Assembly (NCBI GenBank): GCA_040217175.1
Contig: JAVJNT010000002.1
Span: 310,001-374,000, forward strand
Direction: 5' to 3'
From: Phycisphaerales bacterium
GTDB lineage: Bacteria > Planctomycetota > Phycisphaerae > Phycisphaerales > UBA1924
DNA: 64,000 bases
Shown here: one piece after another, positions 27,357 to 37,088 of the stretch
Layout: every line of letters begins with the position of its first letter
How positions within the stretch are numbered: position 1 is the first letter of the stretch
Program-made: the position numbers and the translations under genes
Notes under the pieces: model-generated
Database searches by the model: none
What the model was told of the DNA's origin: nothing
Seen by the model: only the letters and a program-made list of their open reading frames with translations

Positions 27357-28655
27357 CTACGGGCAGCCGGCGTCGAAGGCGTTCTGGAAGGCGAGGAAGT
27401 CGAAGATCGTGAACTCGCCGTCGCCGTCGAAATCGGCGCGGGGGTCCATGAGGTCGAAGAGGTTGCCGAAGGCGAGGAAGTCGAAGATGGTGAGCACATC
27501 GTCGCCGTCGAGGTCGGCGGCGCAGGTGCTCGGGCCGCAGCGATTGATGAGGACGCTCAGGGTGTCGCGGTTGAAGTTCACCACCGCGGCGTCCGTGTCG
27601 CCGTCGCCATCGAGATCACCCAGCGCCGCGAAACGCGGCCCGTCGCCCACACCGAAGCGGATCTCCGGTGCAAACGTTCCATCACCCCGTCCCAACAGCA
27701 GGCTCACGTCGTCGGTCAGGTTGTTGGGCACGACCAGGTCGTGGTTGCCGTCGCCATCAAGATCGGCCATGGCAACGCGGAGCGGTCCGGGACCGACATG
27801 CAAGTGTTGCTGGGGCTCGAACGTTCCATCGCCCCGCCCCAGGAGCACGCTCACGTCCTCGCTGCGCTCGTTGGCCACGGCCACATCGGCGTTACCGTCG
27901 TTGTCGAGGTCGCCCACGGCAAGCCCAATGGGGCCGTCGCCGGCCGCGAAGCGCTGCTGGTTCGCGAGCGATCCGTCACCAACGCCGAGCAAGACGCTGA
28001 CGTTGTCGTCCGTCGCATTGGCGACGATGACGTCCGGCACGCCATCGCCATCCAGGTCGCCCACGGCGACGTTCAGGGGCCGCTGGCCGACGTCGAAGCG
28101 CTGCTGCGGATCGAAGGTGCCGCCGCCGCGGCCGAGCAGCACGCTGACGTTGTTGCCGTTCTCGTTCGCAACAACGACGTCGGCATTGCCATCGCCGTCC
28201 AGATCGCCCAGCGCGAGGCTGCTGGGGCGGATCCAGGCGCCAAAACGTTGCTGCGGCTCGAATGAACCATCGCCCCGGCCGAGCAACACGCTGATGTCAT
28301 TGGTGTTGAGATTCGCTGTGGCGATGTCCATGACGCCATCGCCGCTCAGATCGCCGAGCGCCACGTAAAGCGGGAATCCCCCGACGGAAAGACCGACTCG
28401 GGGAGCGAACGTGCCATCGCCGTTGTTGGGCCACACGCCCACTTCGTTGGTAAAGCTGTTCGTGATGACCATGTCCTGATCGCCGTCGCCATCCAGGTCC
28501 GCGAGCGCCACGGTGCTCGGGGCCAGACCGGCACCCGAGCGTCGCTCTGGCTCGAAGATCGCAGTCGGGTCGCACGGCTGGGCCACCGCAACCAGGGGCA
28601 TGATGGCGGCGAGCACAGCCACCGTTCGTTGGTGCACGATGCGGGTCACGGACAT
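27357..28655 (-). CDS. Secreted FG-GAP/VCBS beta-propeller protein with dockerin-like GC tail
   Basis: 432 residues from ATG 28655, 7 bases after AGGAG. A signal peptide (to about 25, VAVAQ) is followed by about seven copies of a roughly 46-residue unit: [AV]xGDLDGDGxxDxxVANxxxxxVSVLLGxGDGxF. These are FG-GAP/VCBS repeats forming a calcium-binding seven-bladed propeller, like the integrin alpha head. The tail has two dockerin-like units, the first with a longer DLMDP spacer, ending FQNAFDAGCP. No enzymatic motif is present; binding or adhesion outside the cell is the likely role. The repeats are very similar to each other in DNA, so copy number may vary between strains. Confidence 0.85.
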   Translation of the reverse strand: MSVTRIVHQRTVAVLAAIMPLVAVAQPCDPTAIFEPERRSGAGLAPSTVALADLDGDGDQDMVITNSFTNEVGVWPNNGDGTFAPRVGLSVGGFPLYVALGDLSGDGVMDIATANLNTNDISVLLGRGDGSFEPQQRFGAWIRPSSLALGDLDGDGNADVVVANENGNNVSVLLGRGGGTFDPQQRFDVGQRPLNVAVGDLDGDGVPDVIVANATDDNVSVLLGVGDGSLANQQRFAAGDGPIGLAVGDLDNDGNADVAVANERSEDVSVLLGRGDGTFEPQQHLHVGPGPLRVAMADLDGDGNHDLVVPNNLTDDVSLLLGRGDGTFAPEIRFGVGDGPRFAALGDLDGDGDTDAAVVNFNRDTLSVLINRCGPSTCAADLDGDDVLTIFDFLAFGNLFDLMDPRADFDGDGEFTIFDFLAFQNAFDAGCP

Positions 28656-28817
28656 CTTGAGGCTCCTCTCTGCGAAAAGGGTACTGGGAGGCTGGCCCCA
28701 TCGCAAGGCAAACAGGCGTCGGAGAAGGCGAAGCGGGACGGAGTTGCGCTTCGCTTTGGAGCGGCCCGCGGCCAATCGGGTGCAAAGCCCGAAAGCGAAT
28801 CCGCGAGCAAAAGTAGA

Positions 28818-28853
28818 ACGCCGGCCGGTCTTCGGAGGTTGACCGGCCGGCGT
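28818..28853 (-). terminator. 13-bp hairpin, possible terminator
   Basis: ACGCCGGCCGGTC (28818-28830) and GACCGGCCGGCGT (28841-28853) pair perfectly around a 10-base loop. On the minus strand a TTTT lies 5 bases beyond the stem (TCTACTTTTGC), so it could end transcripts from the nucleotidase gene. The match to a terminator is good but the T-run is offset. Confidence 0.5.
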
Positions 28854-28887
28854 CGCGCAATGGGAAGGTGATTTGCAAAGCAGGCGT

Positions 28888-28924
28888 GCCCGGGCTCGAG
28901 CGAACGAAGGGTGCGAGCCCGGGC
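28888..28924 (-). terminator. 11-bp hairpin upstream of the first, possible tandem terminator or mRNA-stabilising stem
   Basis: GCCCGGGCTCG (28888-28898) pairs with CGAGCCCGGGC (28914-28924) around a 15-base loop. It is the first strong stem met by transcripts leaving the nucleotidase gene, about 120 bases after its stop. No T-run follows, so it may protect the mRNA end rather than terminate. Confidence 0.4.
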
Positions 28925-29046
28925 CGCCTGGGTATTGGCTGCCCGCGGGTGCCCCGCCAGCCGCCGCCCCGCGTCGGGCGCAGCCCGCGCACGGCCCCGC
29001 CGGCGAGGCGTCAAGACGAATCCGGCCCCGCTGGCGAAGCGACCAA

Positions 29047-30993
29047 TCAGTCGCAGCCGGCGGCGAAGCCGTTCTGGAAGCAGAGGAAGTCGAAGAGGTC
29101 GAGCGTGCCGTCGCGGTTGCAGTCGGCACTGGTCTCGCCGGCGTCGAAGGCGTTCTGGAAGGCGAGGAAGTCGAACAGCGTCAGCTCGCCGTCGAGGTCG
29201 AAGTCGGCGTAGCAGCTTTGGATGATGCGGTCCGTGCCGCCCTCGGGGTAGTCCGTCATGCTGATGGTGCCCATGAGGGTGTCCTCGATCATGCTGGCGA
29301 GGCTCTGCTGGTAGCTGACGCCCAGCGTGGTGAAGGGCAGGCCGCGGAACGGATACTGGTCGCCGCCGCGGGCGAGGAAGTCGACGATGGCGACGTCGAT
29401 GTCTTGCGCGCCCGGAAGGACCATGCCATTCTCAACGATGATGGTGCCGTCGCTGAGGGTGACGCTGCGGACGCGCTCGCCGGGCGTGGTGATGACGTCG
29501 CCGTCGATGACCTGGGCCTGCTGGCGCCAGTCGAACTCGAGCGTGAAGCCGGCGATCTGGGCGAAGCGCCCGCTGGACTGCCCCTGGCGGCTGACGGCGT
29601 TCTCCAGGATCTCCTTGAACTGCTCGGCGGGCACGTCGGGCACCATGGTGATGAAGTTGCTGAAGGGCAGGATGTCGAAGCTGTCCAGCTCGGTGATCTC
29701 GCCCGAGGCGATGATGCTGTCGTTGCGGATGCCGCCGCCGTTGGCCAGCGCCACGTCGGGCGCATCGACGCCGAAGGTGGCGGCCAGGTCGAGGCCGGTC
29801 TGCAGGAACGAGTCGGCGATCAGGTTGCCCAGGTTGGTCTCGACGTTGCGCACGCTCGAGCGGCGGCCGTCGAGGTCGACCTCGCTGAAGCCGATGACGT
29901 TGGCGGCGAGCGCCGCAACGCCCGCGGCCACGGGGTCGACGACCTCGGCCTGGATGACCGGGTCGGCGGCGACGGCGTCGGGGCTAATGCCCGAGACGCG
30001 GACGGGGCCGGACGCGTCGAGGATCTCGGTCAGGTTGCCGTCGGCGTCGAAGCCCAGGATGAGGCGGCCGACGTAGCGGTAGTCGCCGCTGGTGGTGACG
30101 ATCGGGACGTCGTTGCCGTCGGCGTCGGTGCCGAAGATGGGGTAGCCGCTCTGGCCGGCGACCTCGTCGGGCGTGTCGCCGGGGACGAGCAGGTCGGAGG
30201 GGTTGGCCAGGAGCTCGCCGCCGCCGCCGCCGACGATGGCGTCGACGTTTCGCAGGTTCTGGATCAGGTCGAGCTCTTCGGTGAGGCCCTGGAGGTGGCT
30301 GGAGAGGACGATGATGTCCACGCCGCCCGAGGTCAGGGCGTCGACCTCGGCCTGGATGATGTTCACCAGGTCGTCGCTGACGGTAACGCCGCGCGGGCTG
30401 GAGATGAACGGCAGGCTGGGCGTGGTGGCGCCGACGATGCCCACGCGACGGACGCCGGCGTCGGTCATGACGTCGACGACGGTGCTCGGGGCGATGCGGC
30501 CGCCGTCGACCAACGCCTGCAGGCCGGGCTCGGCGCTGAAGTCGAGGTTGGCCGAGAGGAAAGGGGCGGGGTTGGTGCTGAAGCCGGCGATGAAGTCTTC
30601 GAGGATGTCGGGGCCAAAGTCGAACTCATGGTTGCCGATGATGAACGCGTCGTAGCCGATCAGGTCGAGCGCGACGGTGTCGAAGAAGGGCACGCCGCGG
30701 TCGAGGCTGACGGAGAACTCGGGGCCGGGCAGGAAGTTGTCGCCGCTGGTGATGAGCAGGCTGCCGCGAGCGAAGCTGCCGGCGGGGAAGGTCGTGGCCT
30801 CGGCGCGCAGGTCGCTGACGACGGTGGCGAAGCGGGCGACGCCGCCGAAGTCTTCGAGGCCGCTGCCGGCGTCGATGAGCTGGCTCTCGCCGTCGTTGTG
30901 GTGGAGCAGGTGGAGGTAGAAGTCGGTCTGGGCGGTCGCGGTGCCGGCGGCCACGGCCAGGAGCATCGACGCGGAGGCGAATCGCTTGGTCAT
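29047..30993 (-). CDS. Secreted 5'-nucleotidase/metallophosphatase with dockerin-like GC tail
   Basis: 648 residues. Signal peptide to about residue 21 (GTATAQ). The N-terminal calcineurin-like domain has HHNDGES (31-37), LITSGDNFLPG (Asp85), GNHEFDFG (Asn121, His122, Glu123) and LSSHLQG. In UshA-type enzymes the first motif is usually NDxH; here a glutamate stands in the His place. A C-terminal 5'-nucleotidase domain (about 370-570) has ETNLGNLIAD, ANGGGIRNDS and FITMVPDVPAEQFKEILENA. Two dockerin-like units follow, FDLDGELTLFDFLAFQNAF and CNRDGTLDLFDFLCFQNGF, ending AAGCD. It should release phosphate from extracellular nucleotides or other phosphoesters. Confidence 0.88.
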   Translation of the reverse strand: MTKRFASASMLLAVAAGTATAQTDFYLHLLHHNDGESQLIDAGSGLEDFGGVARFATVVSDLRAEATTFPAGSFARGSLLITSGDNFLPGPEFSVSLDRGVPFFDTVALDLIGYDAFIIGNHEFDFGPDILEDFIAGFSTNPAPFLSANLDFSAEPGLQALVDGGRIAPSTVVDVMTDAGVRRVGIVGATTPSLPFISSPRGVTVSDDLVNIIQAEVDALTSGGVDIIVLSSHLQGLTEELDLIQNLRNVDAIVGGGGGELLANPSDLLVPGDTPDEVAGQSGYPIFGTDADGNDVPIVTTSGDYRYVGRLILGFDADGNLTEILDASGPVRVSGISPDAVAADPVIQAEVVDPVAAGVAALAANVIGFSEVDLDGRRSSVRNVETNLGNLIADSFLQTGLDLAATFGVDAPDVALANGGGIRNDSIIASGEITELDSFDILPFSNFITMVPDVPAEQFKEILENAVSRQGQSSGRFAQIAGFTLEFDWRQQAQVIDGDVITTPGERVRSVTLSDGTIIVENGMVLPGAQDIDVAIVDFLARGGDQYPFRGLPFTTLGVSYQQSLASMIEDTLMGTISMTDYPEGGTDRIIQSCYADFDLDGELTLFDFLAFQNAFDAGETSADCNRDGTLDLFDFLCFQNGFAAGCD

Positions 30994-31143
30994 CTGGTTT
31001 CCGTCCCTTTGATCTCGTGGTGCGACGGGCCGAGCGGCCCATGAGAGGATCAGTGACCAAAGGTAAGAATCGAGCTGAAACCGGGTGTTTCGGCCGCGTG
31101 AGCGATGCGCGAAGATGGTGTGTTGGAGCCAGAGATCAGTCGG

Positions 31144-32238
31144 TCATGGTCCGCCGAAGAGCCAGCCGAGCAGCGTGATGACGCCCGTGACGACGATGAT
31201 CGCCGCCGCAACCGACGCGACCAGGCAGCCGATGCCGGCGAGCGCGGTCTTCCACCACGGGTCGGGCGGTTGCTCGTGGTCGACGACGCGGGCGAGGATG
31301 GCGCTGGCGAACGTAGCCGCCGCATCCTCTGCCATGTCGAGGAAGAGCTCGGGCTCGATGAGTTCGAGCTCGCCGAGCAGGGGCGTTCCGTCGTTGCCGG
31401 GGACGAGGTCGACGCGGGCGTAGAGCGGTTGCTCGCCGTAGCGCCGCTCCCAAGCGGCCAAGACACGCTGAGCGGCGTCTTGCTGGGCCGCGGTTGGCTC
31501 GACGAGCGTGTAGGCGCCGCCGAAGTCGACCTGGGAGCGGAAGTCGCCCGCGGCGGGCACCTTGGTGACGGCGTGAGAGAAGACGTTGTTGAAGTAGACG
31601 AGCGACGTCTCGCCCTCGCTCACGACGCGCGGCAGGAAGGGCTGCACGAGCGCGCCGCCGGCCTCGGTGAGTTCGCGCAGGTACGCGAGAGCCTCGCCAT
31701 CGGGCGCCTCAAACTTCTTCAGCCCGACGGCGGCGGCGGCGACCGTTGGCTTGATGACGAGGGCCGACCAGCCTTTCGCGACGGCGTCGTTGATGGCGGC
31801 TTCTTCGCGGCCCTCCTCCACGATGATCGTTGGGACGATGGGGACGCCGACGGATTGGAGTTCCAGGAGGTAGCTCTTGTCAAGGTTGGCGAGGACTGAC
31901 TTCGCCTTGTTGAACAGCTGTGCCTCGTCTTCGACGACGCATCCCTCAAGAAGAGCGCGGAATTCTTCAAGTCGATCCCAATAGTCCCATGTTGTCCGCA
32001 GCACCAGAACGTCGAACCGGCTCTGGGTAGCGTCGATGTACTGGACCTCTTCACCAGATTCTCTGGCGACAAGATCGATCAGGTCCGTCCACGCGATCAG
32101 CGTGACGACCCCGCCTTGGCGGACCAGTTCCTGCATCAACTTGCCCTCGGAGGCGTGGTCGATGTGGTCGTGGTGTCGACAGGTCAGCAGCGCGATCCGG
32201 GGCGCGGGCCGCTGGCTGGTGCTGGGTGCGACCGTCAT
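31144..32238 (-). CDS. ATP-grasp enzyme with C-terminal membrane anchor
   Basis: 364 residues from ATG 32238, whose ATGA overlaps the stop of the META lipoprotein gene. The N-terminus RIALLTCRHHDHIDHASEGK and VLVLRTTWDYWDRLEEF fit a glutathione-synthetase-like pre-ATP-grasp domain, closest in style to the DcsG/RimK-like group. The ATP-grasp core has LNKAK-type lysine (FNKAKSVLANLDKSYLLE), VIKPTVAAAAVGLKKF, GALVQPFLPRVVSEGETSLVYFN and metal ligands in GELELIEPELFL. After about residue 325 (PPDPWWKTALAGIG) a hydrophobic stretch of about 30 residues forms a tail anchor. It should join a carboxylate to an amine or similar nucleophile at the membrane; the substrate is unknown. Confidence 0.78.
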   Translation of the reverse strand: MTVAPSTSQRPAPRIALLTCRHHDHIDHASEGKLMQELVRQGGVVTLIAWTDLIDLVARESGEEVQYIDATQSRFDVLVLRTTWDYWDRLEEFRALLEGCVVEDEAQLFNKAKSVLANLDKSYLLELQSVGVPIVPTIIVEEGREEAAINDAVAKGWSALVIKPTVAAAAVGLKKFEAPDGEALAYLRELTEAGGALVQPFLPRVVSEGETSLVYFNNVFSHAVTKVPAAGDFRSQVDFGGAYTLVEPTAAQQDAAQRVLAAWERRYGEQPLYARVDLVPGNDGTPLLGELELIEPELFLDMAEDAAATFASAILARVVDHEQPPDPWWKTALAGIGCLVASVAAAIIVVTGVITLLGWLFGGP

Positions 32239-32702
32239 CGGCCGGCGCGGGCGAAGCGGAGCAGCGGGCGGTTGCCGACGCGCAGCTCGAGCCATTGCGG
32301 GCCGACGGCGATCGTGTCGGCACGCTGGATGAAAGCAACGTACCGCTGCTCGAAGCGCATGGCGTCGGGCTCGCCGCCCATGCGGGTCATGGCGATGCCG
32401 CCGGGCTCCCAGCTTCCGCCCTTGAGAGCGTCCGAGTCAGCCTTGCCGGTGAATCGATTGACGCCGGCCTGGCCCGAGAGGCCGCCGCGTTCGCTGATGA
32501 CGAGCGTGGGCGTGCGGGCACTGCTCGGCAGGTCGTAGCGCTCGTCCTCGATCTTGGTCAGGCTCCACGAGCCGATGGGAGATGCGGCATCCGCTGCGTC
32601 CCCGGGGCCGGCCGGACCATCTTGCTGGGCTGCGCAGGCGGCCAGTGCGAGCAGGAGGGCCGGCAAGAGGGCCAGCAGGGAGGTGCGGAGGATCATCTTC
32701 AT
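32235..32702 (-). CDS. META-domain (HslJ/DUF306-like) lipoprotein
   Basis: 155 residues from ATG 32702. The signal has a lipobox (LALAAC, Cys23). Residues about 42-150 follow the META pattern: GSWSLTKIEDERYDL, TPTLVISERGGLSGQAGVNR, FTGKADSDALKGGSW, AMTRMGGEPDAMRFEQRYVA and LELRVGNRPLLRFARAG. HslJ in E. coli is a META lipoprotein linked to novobiocin resistance; the domain has no known chemistry. The first gene of a two-gene unit, it is coupled by ATGA to the ATP-grasp gene, and diverges from the ECF sigma gene (93 bases between starts), which may regulate it. Confidence 0.82.
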   Translation of the reverse strand: MKMILRTSLLALLPALLLALAACAAQQDGPAGPGDAADAASPIGSWSLTKIEDERYDLPSSARTPTLVISERGGLSGQAGVNRFTGKADSDALKGGSWEPGGIAMTRMGGEPDAMRFEQRYVAFIQRADTIAVGPQWLELRVGNRPLLRFARAGR

Positions 32703-32795
32703 GGTCGTCCCTCGTCGATGGAGGCCCGGGGAGCGTGCGGATCGTTGAACCGATCGGGGCCGCGGTGCGACTGTATACCAGCGGAGGGATCGTCC

Positions 32796-33347
32796 ATGGC
32801 ACGCGGCAGCGTCGACATCGCCGAAGAGCTGCTGGTGATGCGGGCCGCGGGCGGGTGCGTGCGGTCGTTCTCGAAGCTGACCGATCGGTGGCACGCGCGA
32901 CTGCTGCGGCACGCGGCGCGGTACCTGCGCGATGCGGCGGCCGCCGAGGACGTGGTGCAGGAGGCGTGGATCGCGATCGCTCGCGGCATGCGGCGGCTGG
33001 ACGACCCGGCGCGGTTCGGGCCCTGGGCGTACCGCATCGCCACCAACAAGTGTGCCGACTACGTGCGGTCGGAGGCGGCGCAGCGGCGGGCGGCCATGGC
33101 CGGGGGCCGGAACTGCTCGGTCGACGCGGAAGACGACGGCGCGAGCACGGAGCTGCGGCGGTCGCTGGCGGTAATGCCGGCCGAGCGCCGCGTGCTGCTG
33201 GCGCTGCATTACCTGGAGGGCCTCAGCGTGGGCCAGCTCGCCGAGGTGTTCGCCGTCCCGACGGGCACCATCAAGAGCCGACTGTTCCACGCACGGGCAG
33301 AGCTCAAGCTGATCATCGAAAGGAACGACGATGAAGAACGTAGATGA
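32796..33347 (+). CDS. ECF-type RNA polymerase sigma factor
   Basis: 183 residues from ATG 32796, 8 bases after GGAGG (32783-32787); upstream frame is not conserved. Region 2 spans about 20-95: FSKLTDRWHARLLRHAARYL, EDVVQEAWIAIARGMRRL and GPWAYRIATNKCADYVR. Region 4 spans about 120-178: MPAERRVLLALHYLEGLSVG and GTIKSRLFHARAELK. It lacks regions 1 and 3, as ECF factors do. The stop lies inside the next gene (17-base overlap), so it is translated together with the two-TM protein, its probable partner. Targets likely include its own promoter and the divergent META/ATP-grasp genes. Confidence 0.9.
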   Translation: MARGSVDIAEELLVMRAAGGCVRSFSKLTDRWHARLLRHAARYLRDAAAAEDVVQEAWIAIARGMRRLDDPARFGPWAYRIATNKCADYVRSEAAQRRAAMAGGRNCSVDAEDDGASTELRRSLAVMPAERRVLLALHYLEGLSVGQLAEVFAVPTGTIKSRLFHARAELKLIIERNDDEERR

Positions 33348-33717
33348 AACGATCCGCTCGGCGCTGAGCGAGGAGGATCGGGCGTGGTTCGACTCGCTGG
33401 GCGAGCAGTCGCCCATCGCGCAGGTCGTCGACAGCTTTACCTCGCTGTCGAAGACCTACCTGGTGATGTCGTTCACGATCTCGATCGTGTTCATGGGCAT
33501 CGCGGTATTCTCGGCTGTCCGGTTCTTCCTGGCCGACGACGCGATGTCGCGGATGCCGTGGATGGGCGCGTTCTTCGTGGGCTTCCTGGGCGTGATGCTC
33601 ATGAAGATCGGCTACTGGATGGAGCTGAGCCGGGTGGCGACGACGCGGGAACTGAAGCGCGTCGAGCTCCAGGTAGCACGGCTGGCCGAACACGTGAACG
33701 CGGCAAGCGAGCGCTAA
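33331..33717 (+). CDS. Small two-TM protein, probable sigma-factor partner
   Basis: 128 residues. A soluble, acidic N-terminus (1-42) that begins MKNVDETIRSALSEEDRAWF is followed by two membrane helices (about 44-67 and 77-95) and a coiled-coil-like C-terminus (about 97-126, RELKRVELQVARLAEHV). It overlaps the sigma gene by 17 bases. Similar small proteins (the DUF6768 type, as far as I can judge) accompany ECF genes in planctomycetes and other phyla. An anti-sigma or sensor role is inferred from position and topology only; no zinc-binding anti-sigma motif (HxxxCxxC) is present. Confidence 0.65.
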   Translation: MKNVDETIRSALSEEDRAWFDSLGEQSPIAQVVDSFTSLSKTYLVMSFTISIVFMGIAVFSAVRFFLADDAMSRMPWMGAFFVGFLGVMLMKIGYWMELSRVATTRELKRVELQVARLAEHVNAASER

Positions 33718-33720
33718 GCC

Positions 33721-35448
<1,728 letters not shown>

Positions 35449-35547
35449 GGCGGGGCTCCGGCGTTTGAGGATGGGTTCGCCGGTAGCGTATGGGGAAGGA
35501 GGCGTGAGAACCAGATCGTGACGACGGGCCGAACTGGAGTCCTTCGG

Positions 35548-36366
35548 CTACCGGCGTGGCAGCGGCACGAGCATCGTCTTGAGCACGCCGCCGAGCCAGA
35601 GGCGGCGCTGGTCGGGTAGCAGCGATGCAAACTTGATGGTCTTCTTGCCCGTCTCGATAGCGATGGCTCGCTTCTTCTTGCCGTTCTCTTCGATGTCGGC
35701 GTCGGTCAGAAGCACAGCCTCGACGGTGTCGGCCTCGAATCGCCGCTTCCAGCCGACCGGACCGACACCAGTAAACACGATGCCGTCCGGGCCGCGGAGA
35801 CGAACCTCGACGCGGCCGATGATCGTCACGAGCAGGGCGCCGATCATCGTCACGCCAACCAGAACGAACGGCGTGAGGAACAACGCCATGAAGATCGTCA
35901 TGCCGAGCGGCATGTTCTGGTTGCTGCCACCACCGCCGCCCCCACCGCCGAAGGGCGTGGGGAACCACGCGGGCAGCGTGATGCCGGCGTGATGGAGGAA
36001 CGAGGCAACCATGATGACGAGGAAGATCGACACGATGCCGTTCCAGAAGATCGCGAAGAAGGCCAAGCCAGCCGCACCGGCCAGCGAGCGGGCCGAGGCG
36101 CGAAGGACAACTCGGTCTCCGAAGTCTCGGATAGCACAGCCGCGCGGCGGCTCGCCCTGGGCCAAGGCGACGGCCTTCCGGGCTTCGGCCTGATCCTTGC
36201 TCGATCCGCTCGAACGCTCGCCGGTCGACGTGGCAAGGTCGGCCAGGCGGCTCAGCCGACCGCACCGGCGGCAGAGCGCGACGCCTTCCGACACGTTGAC
36301 GTCGTCGATATCGATCGTGGCCCCGCAGGGGCAGGTGATCCTTTGGTTTGCAGCGTGACCCGGCAT
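35548..36366 (-). CDS. Unknown membrane protein with N-terminal zinc-ribbon-like CxC...CxxC
   Basis: 272 residues from ATG 36366; a GTG 39 bases upstream is in frame but overlaps a -10-like TATAGT. Residues about 11-37 carry ITCPCGATIDID and ALCRRCGRLS, a four-cysteine zinc ribbon. Two membrane regions follow (about 96-125 and 155-178), separated by a Pro/Gly-rich loop with a run of eight glycines. The C-terminal soluble part (about 180-265) has a PH-like strand pattern (VEVRLRGPDGIVFTGVGPV then ADTVEAVLLTDAD). I do not recognise the family. It diverges from the DUF4287 gene and ends 99 bases from the carboxylase start. Confidence 0.6.
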   Translation of the reverse strand: MPGHAANQRITCPCGATIDIDDVNVSEGVALCRRCGRLSRLADLATSTGERSSGSSKDQAEARKAVALAQGEPPRGCAIRDFGDRVVLRASARSLAGAAGLAFFAIFWNGIVSIFLVIMVASFLHHAGITLPAWFPTPFGGGGGGGGSNQNMPLGMTIFMALFLTPFVLVGVTMIGALLVTIIGRVEVRLRGPDGIVFTGVGPVGWKRRFEADTVEAVLLTDADIEENGKKKRAIAIETGKKTIKFASLLPDQRRLWLGGVLKTMLVPLPRR

Positions 36367-36469
36367 CTGGCAGAAAATCGGCGTTCGGGCTTGCCGGGCT
36401 TCCACTATACTGACATCCGTGTGGGTTCACAGACACCGAACCCCCGCCAGCCCAGACCGGAGGCCCGCG

Positions 36470-37057
36470 ATGGCGACGCCCGAAGAGATGGCCAAGACCA
36501 TGGCCGACAACCTGAAGAAGAACACGGGCAAGAGCCTGGCGCAGTGGGCGAAGGTCGCGAAGGGTTCGGGCCTCACCAAGCACGGCGAAGTCGTCAAGCA
36601 CCTCAAGGAAGAGCACGGCCTCACGCACGGCTACGCCAACCTCGTCGCCCACGAGGCCAAGGGAAGCGTGGGCATCGCCAGCGGCAAGAAGACCAGCGCG
36701 AGCGAGGGCGAGGACCTAGTCGCGGCGCAATACGCGGGGGCCAAGGCGGACCTGCGGCCCATCCATGACGCACTGATCAAGAAGGTGAAGGCGTTCGGCA
36801 AGGACGTCGAGATTGCGCCCAAGAAGAGCTACGTGAGCTTGCGGCGGAGCAAGCAGTTCGCGCTCGTCCAGCCCAGCACCAAGACTCGGGTCGACCTTGG
36901 CATCCAGCTCAAGGAGCCGCCGAAGAAGGCGACCGACCGGCTCGAGAAGTCGGGGAGCTTCAACACGATGGTCAGCCACCGCGTGCGGCTGGAAAAGGTC
37001 AAGGACGTGGATGCCGAGGTGATGGCATACCTGCGCGAGGCGTACGACCGGGCCTGA
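36470..37057 (+). CDS. DUF4287 plus DUF5655 domain protein
   Basis: 195 residues from ATG 36470, 6 bases after GGAGG (36459-36463). Residues about 1-65 match DUF4287: EEMAKTMADNLKKNTGKSLA, EEHGLTHGYANLVAHEA. Residues about 85-193 match DUF5655: LRPIHDALIKKVKAFGKDVE, APKKSYVSLRRSKQFALVQP, RVDLGIQLKEPP and VDAEVMAYLREAYDRA. The two domains often occur together, and DUF5655 also occurs alone; neither has a known reaction. It is cytoplasmic. A SRPBCC protein gene follows 31 bases later and is probably cotranscribed. Confidence 0.85.
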   Translation: MATPEEMAKTMADNLKKNTGKSLAQWAKVAKGSGLTKHGEVVKHLKEEHGLTHGYANLVAHEAKGSVGIASGKKTSASEGEDLVAAQYAGAKADLRPIHDALIKKVKAFGKDVEIAPKKSYVSLRRSKQFALVQPSTKTRVDLGIQLKEPPKKATDRLEKSGSFNTMVSHRVRLEKVKDVDAEVMAYLREAYDRA

Positions 37058-37088
37058 GCGATCTCAGCGGACTCGAAGGGGGTTTACG

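Larger units (their letters stand above)
28656..29046. other. Gene-free interval with two strong hairpins
   Basis: This 391-base interval separates two genes read leftward. It contains two long perfect inverted repeats (28888-28924 and 28818-28853, listed separately) near the end of the nucleotidase gene. The leftmost 160 bases are purine-rich and should hold the promoter and the AGGAG of the propeller gene. A short repeat of the type CCGGCCCCGCxGGCGA appears twice near 28998-29040. No protein or structured RNA family was recognised. Confidence 0.5.

Noticed and set aside
27600-28560. Regular internal repeats that could suggest a CRISPR-like array
   Set aside because: They are coding repeats of about 138 bases (FG-GAP units) in one open frame with variable third positions, not short identical repeats with spacers.
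28873-31044. Very long open frame on the + strand opposite the nucleotidase gene
   Set aside because: Val/Glu/Asp/Gly-rich low-complexity translation without domains; it is a shadow of the nucleotidase, whose metal motifs are intact.
36401-36411. TATACT/TATAGT -10-like element serving diverging genes near 36.4 kb
   Set aside because: No -35 element at the right spacing on either strand; too weak to list as a promoter.
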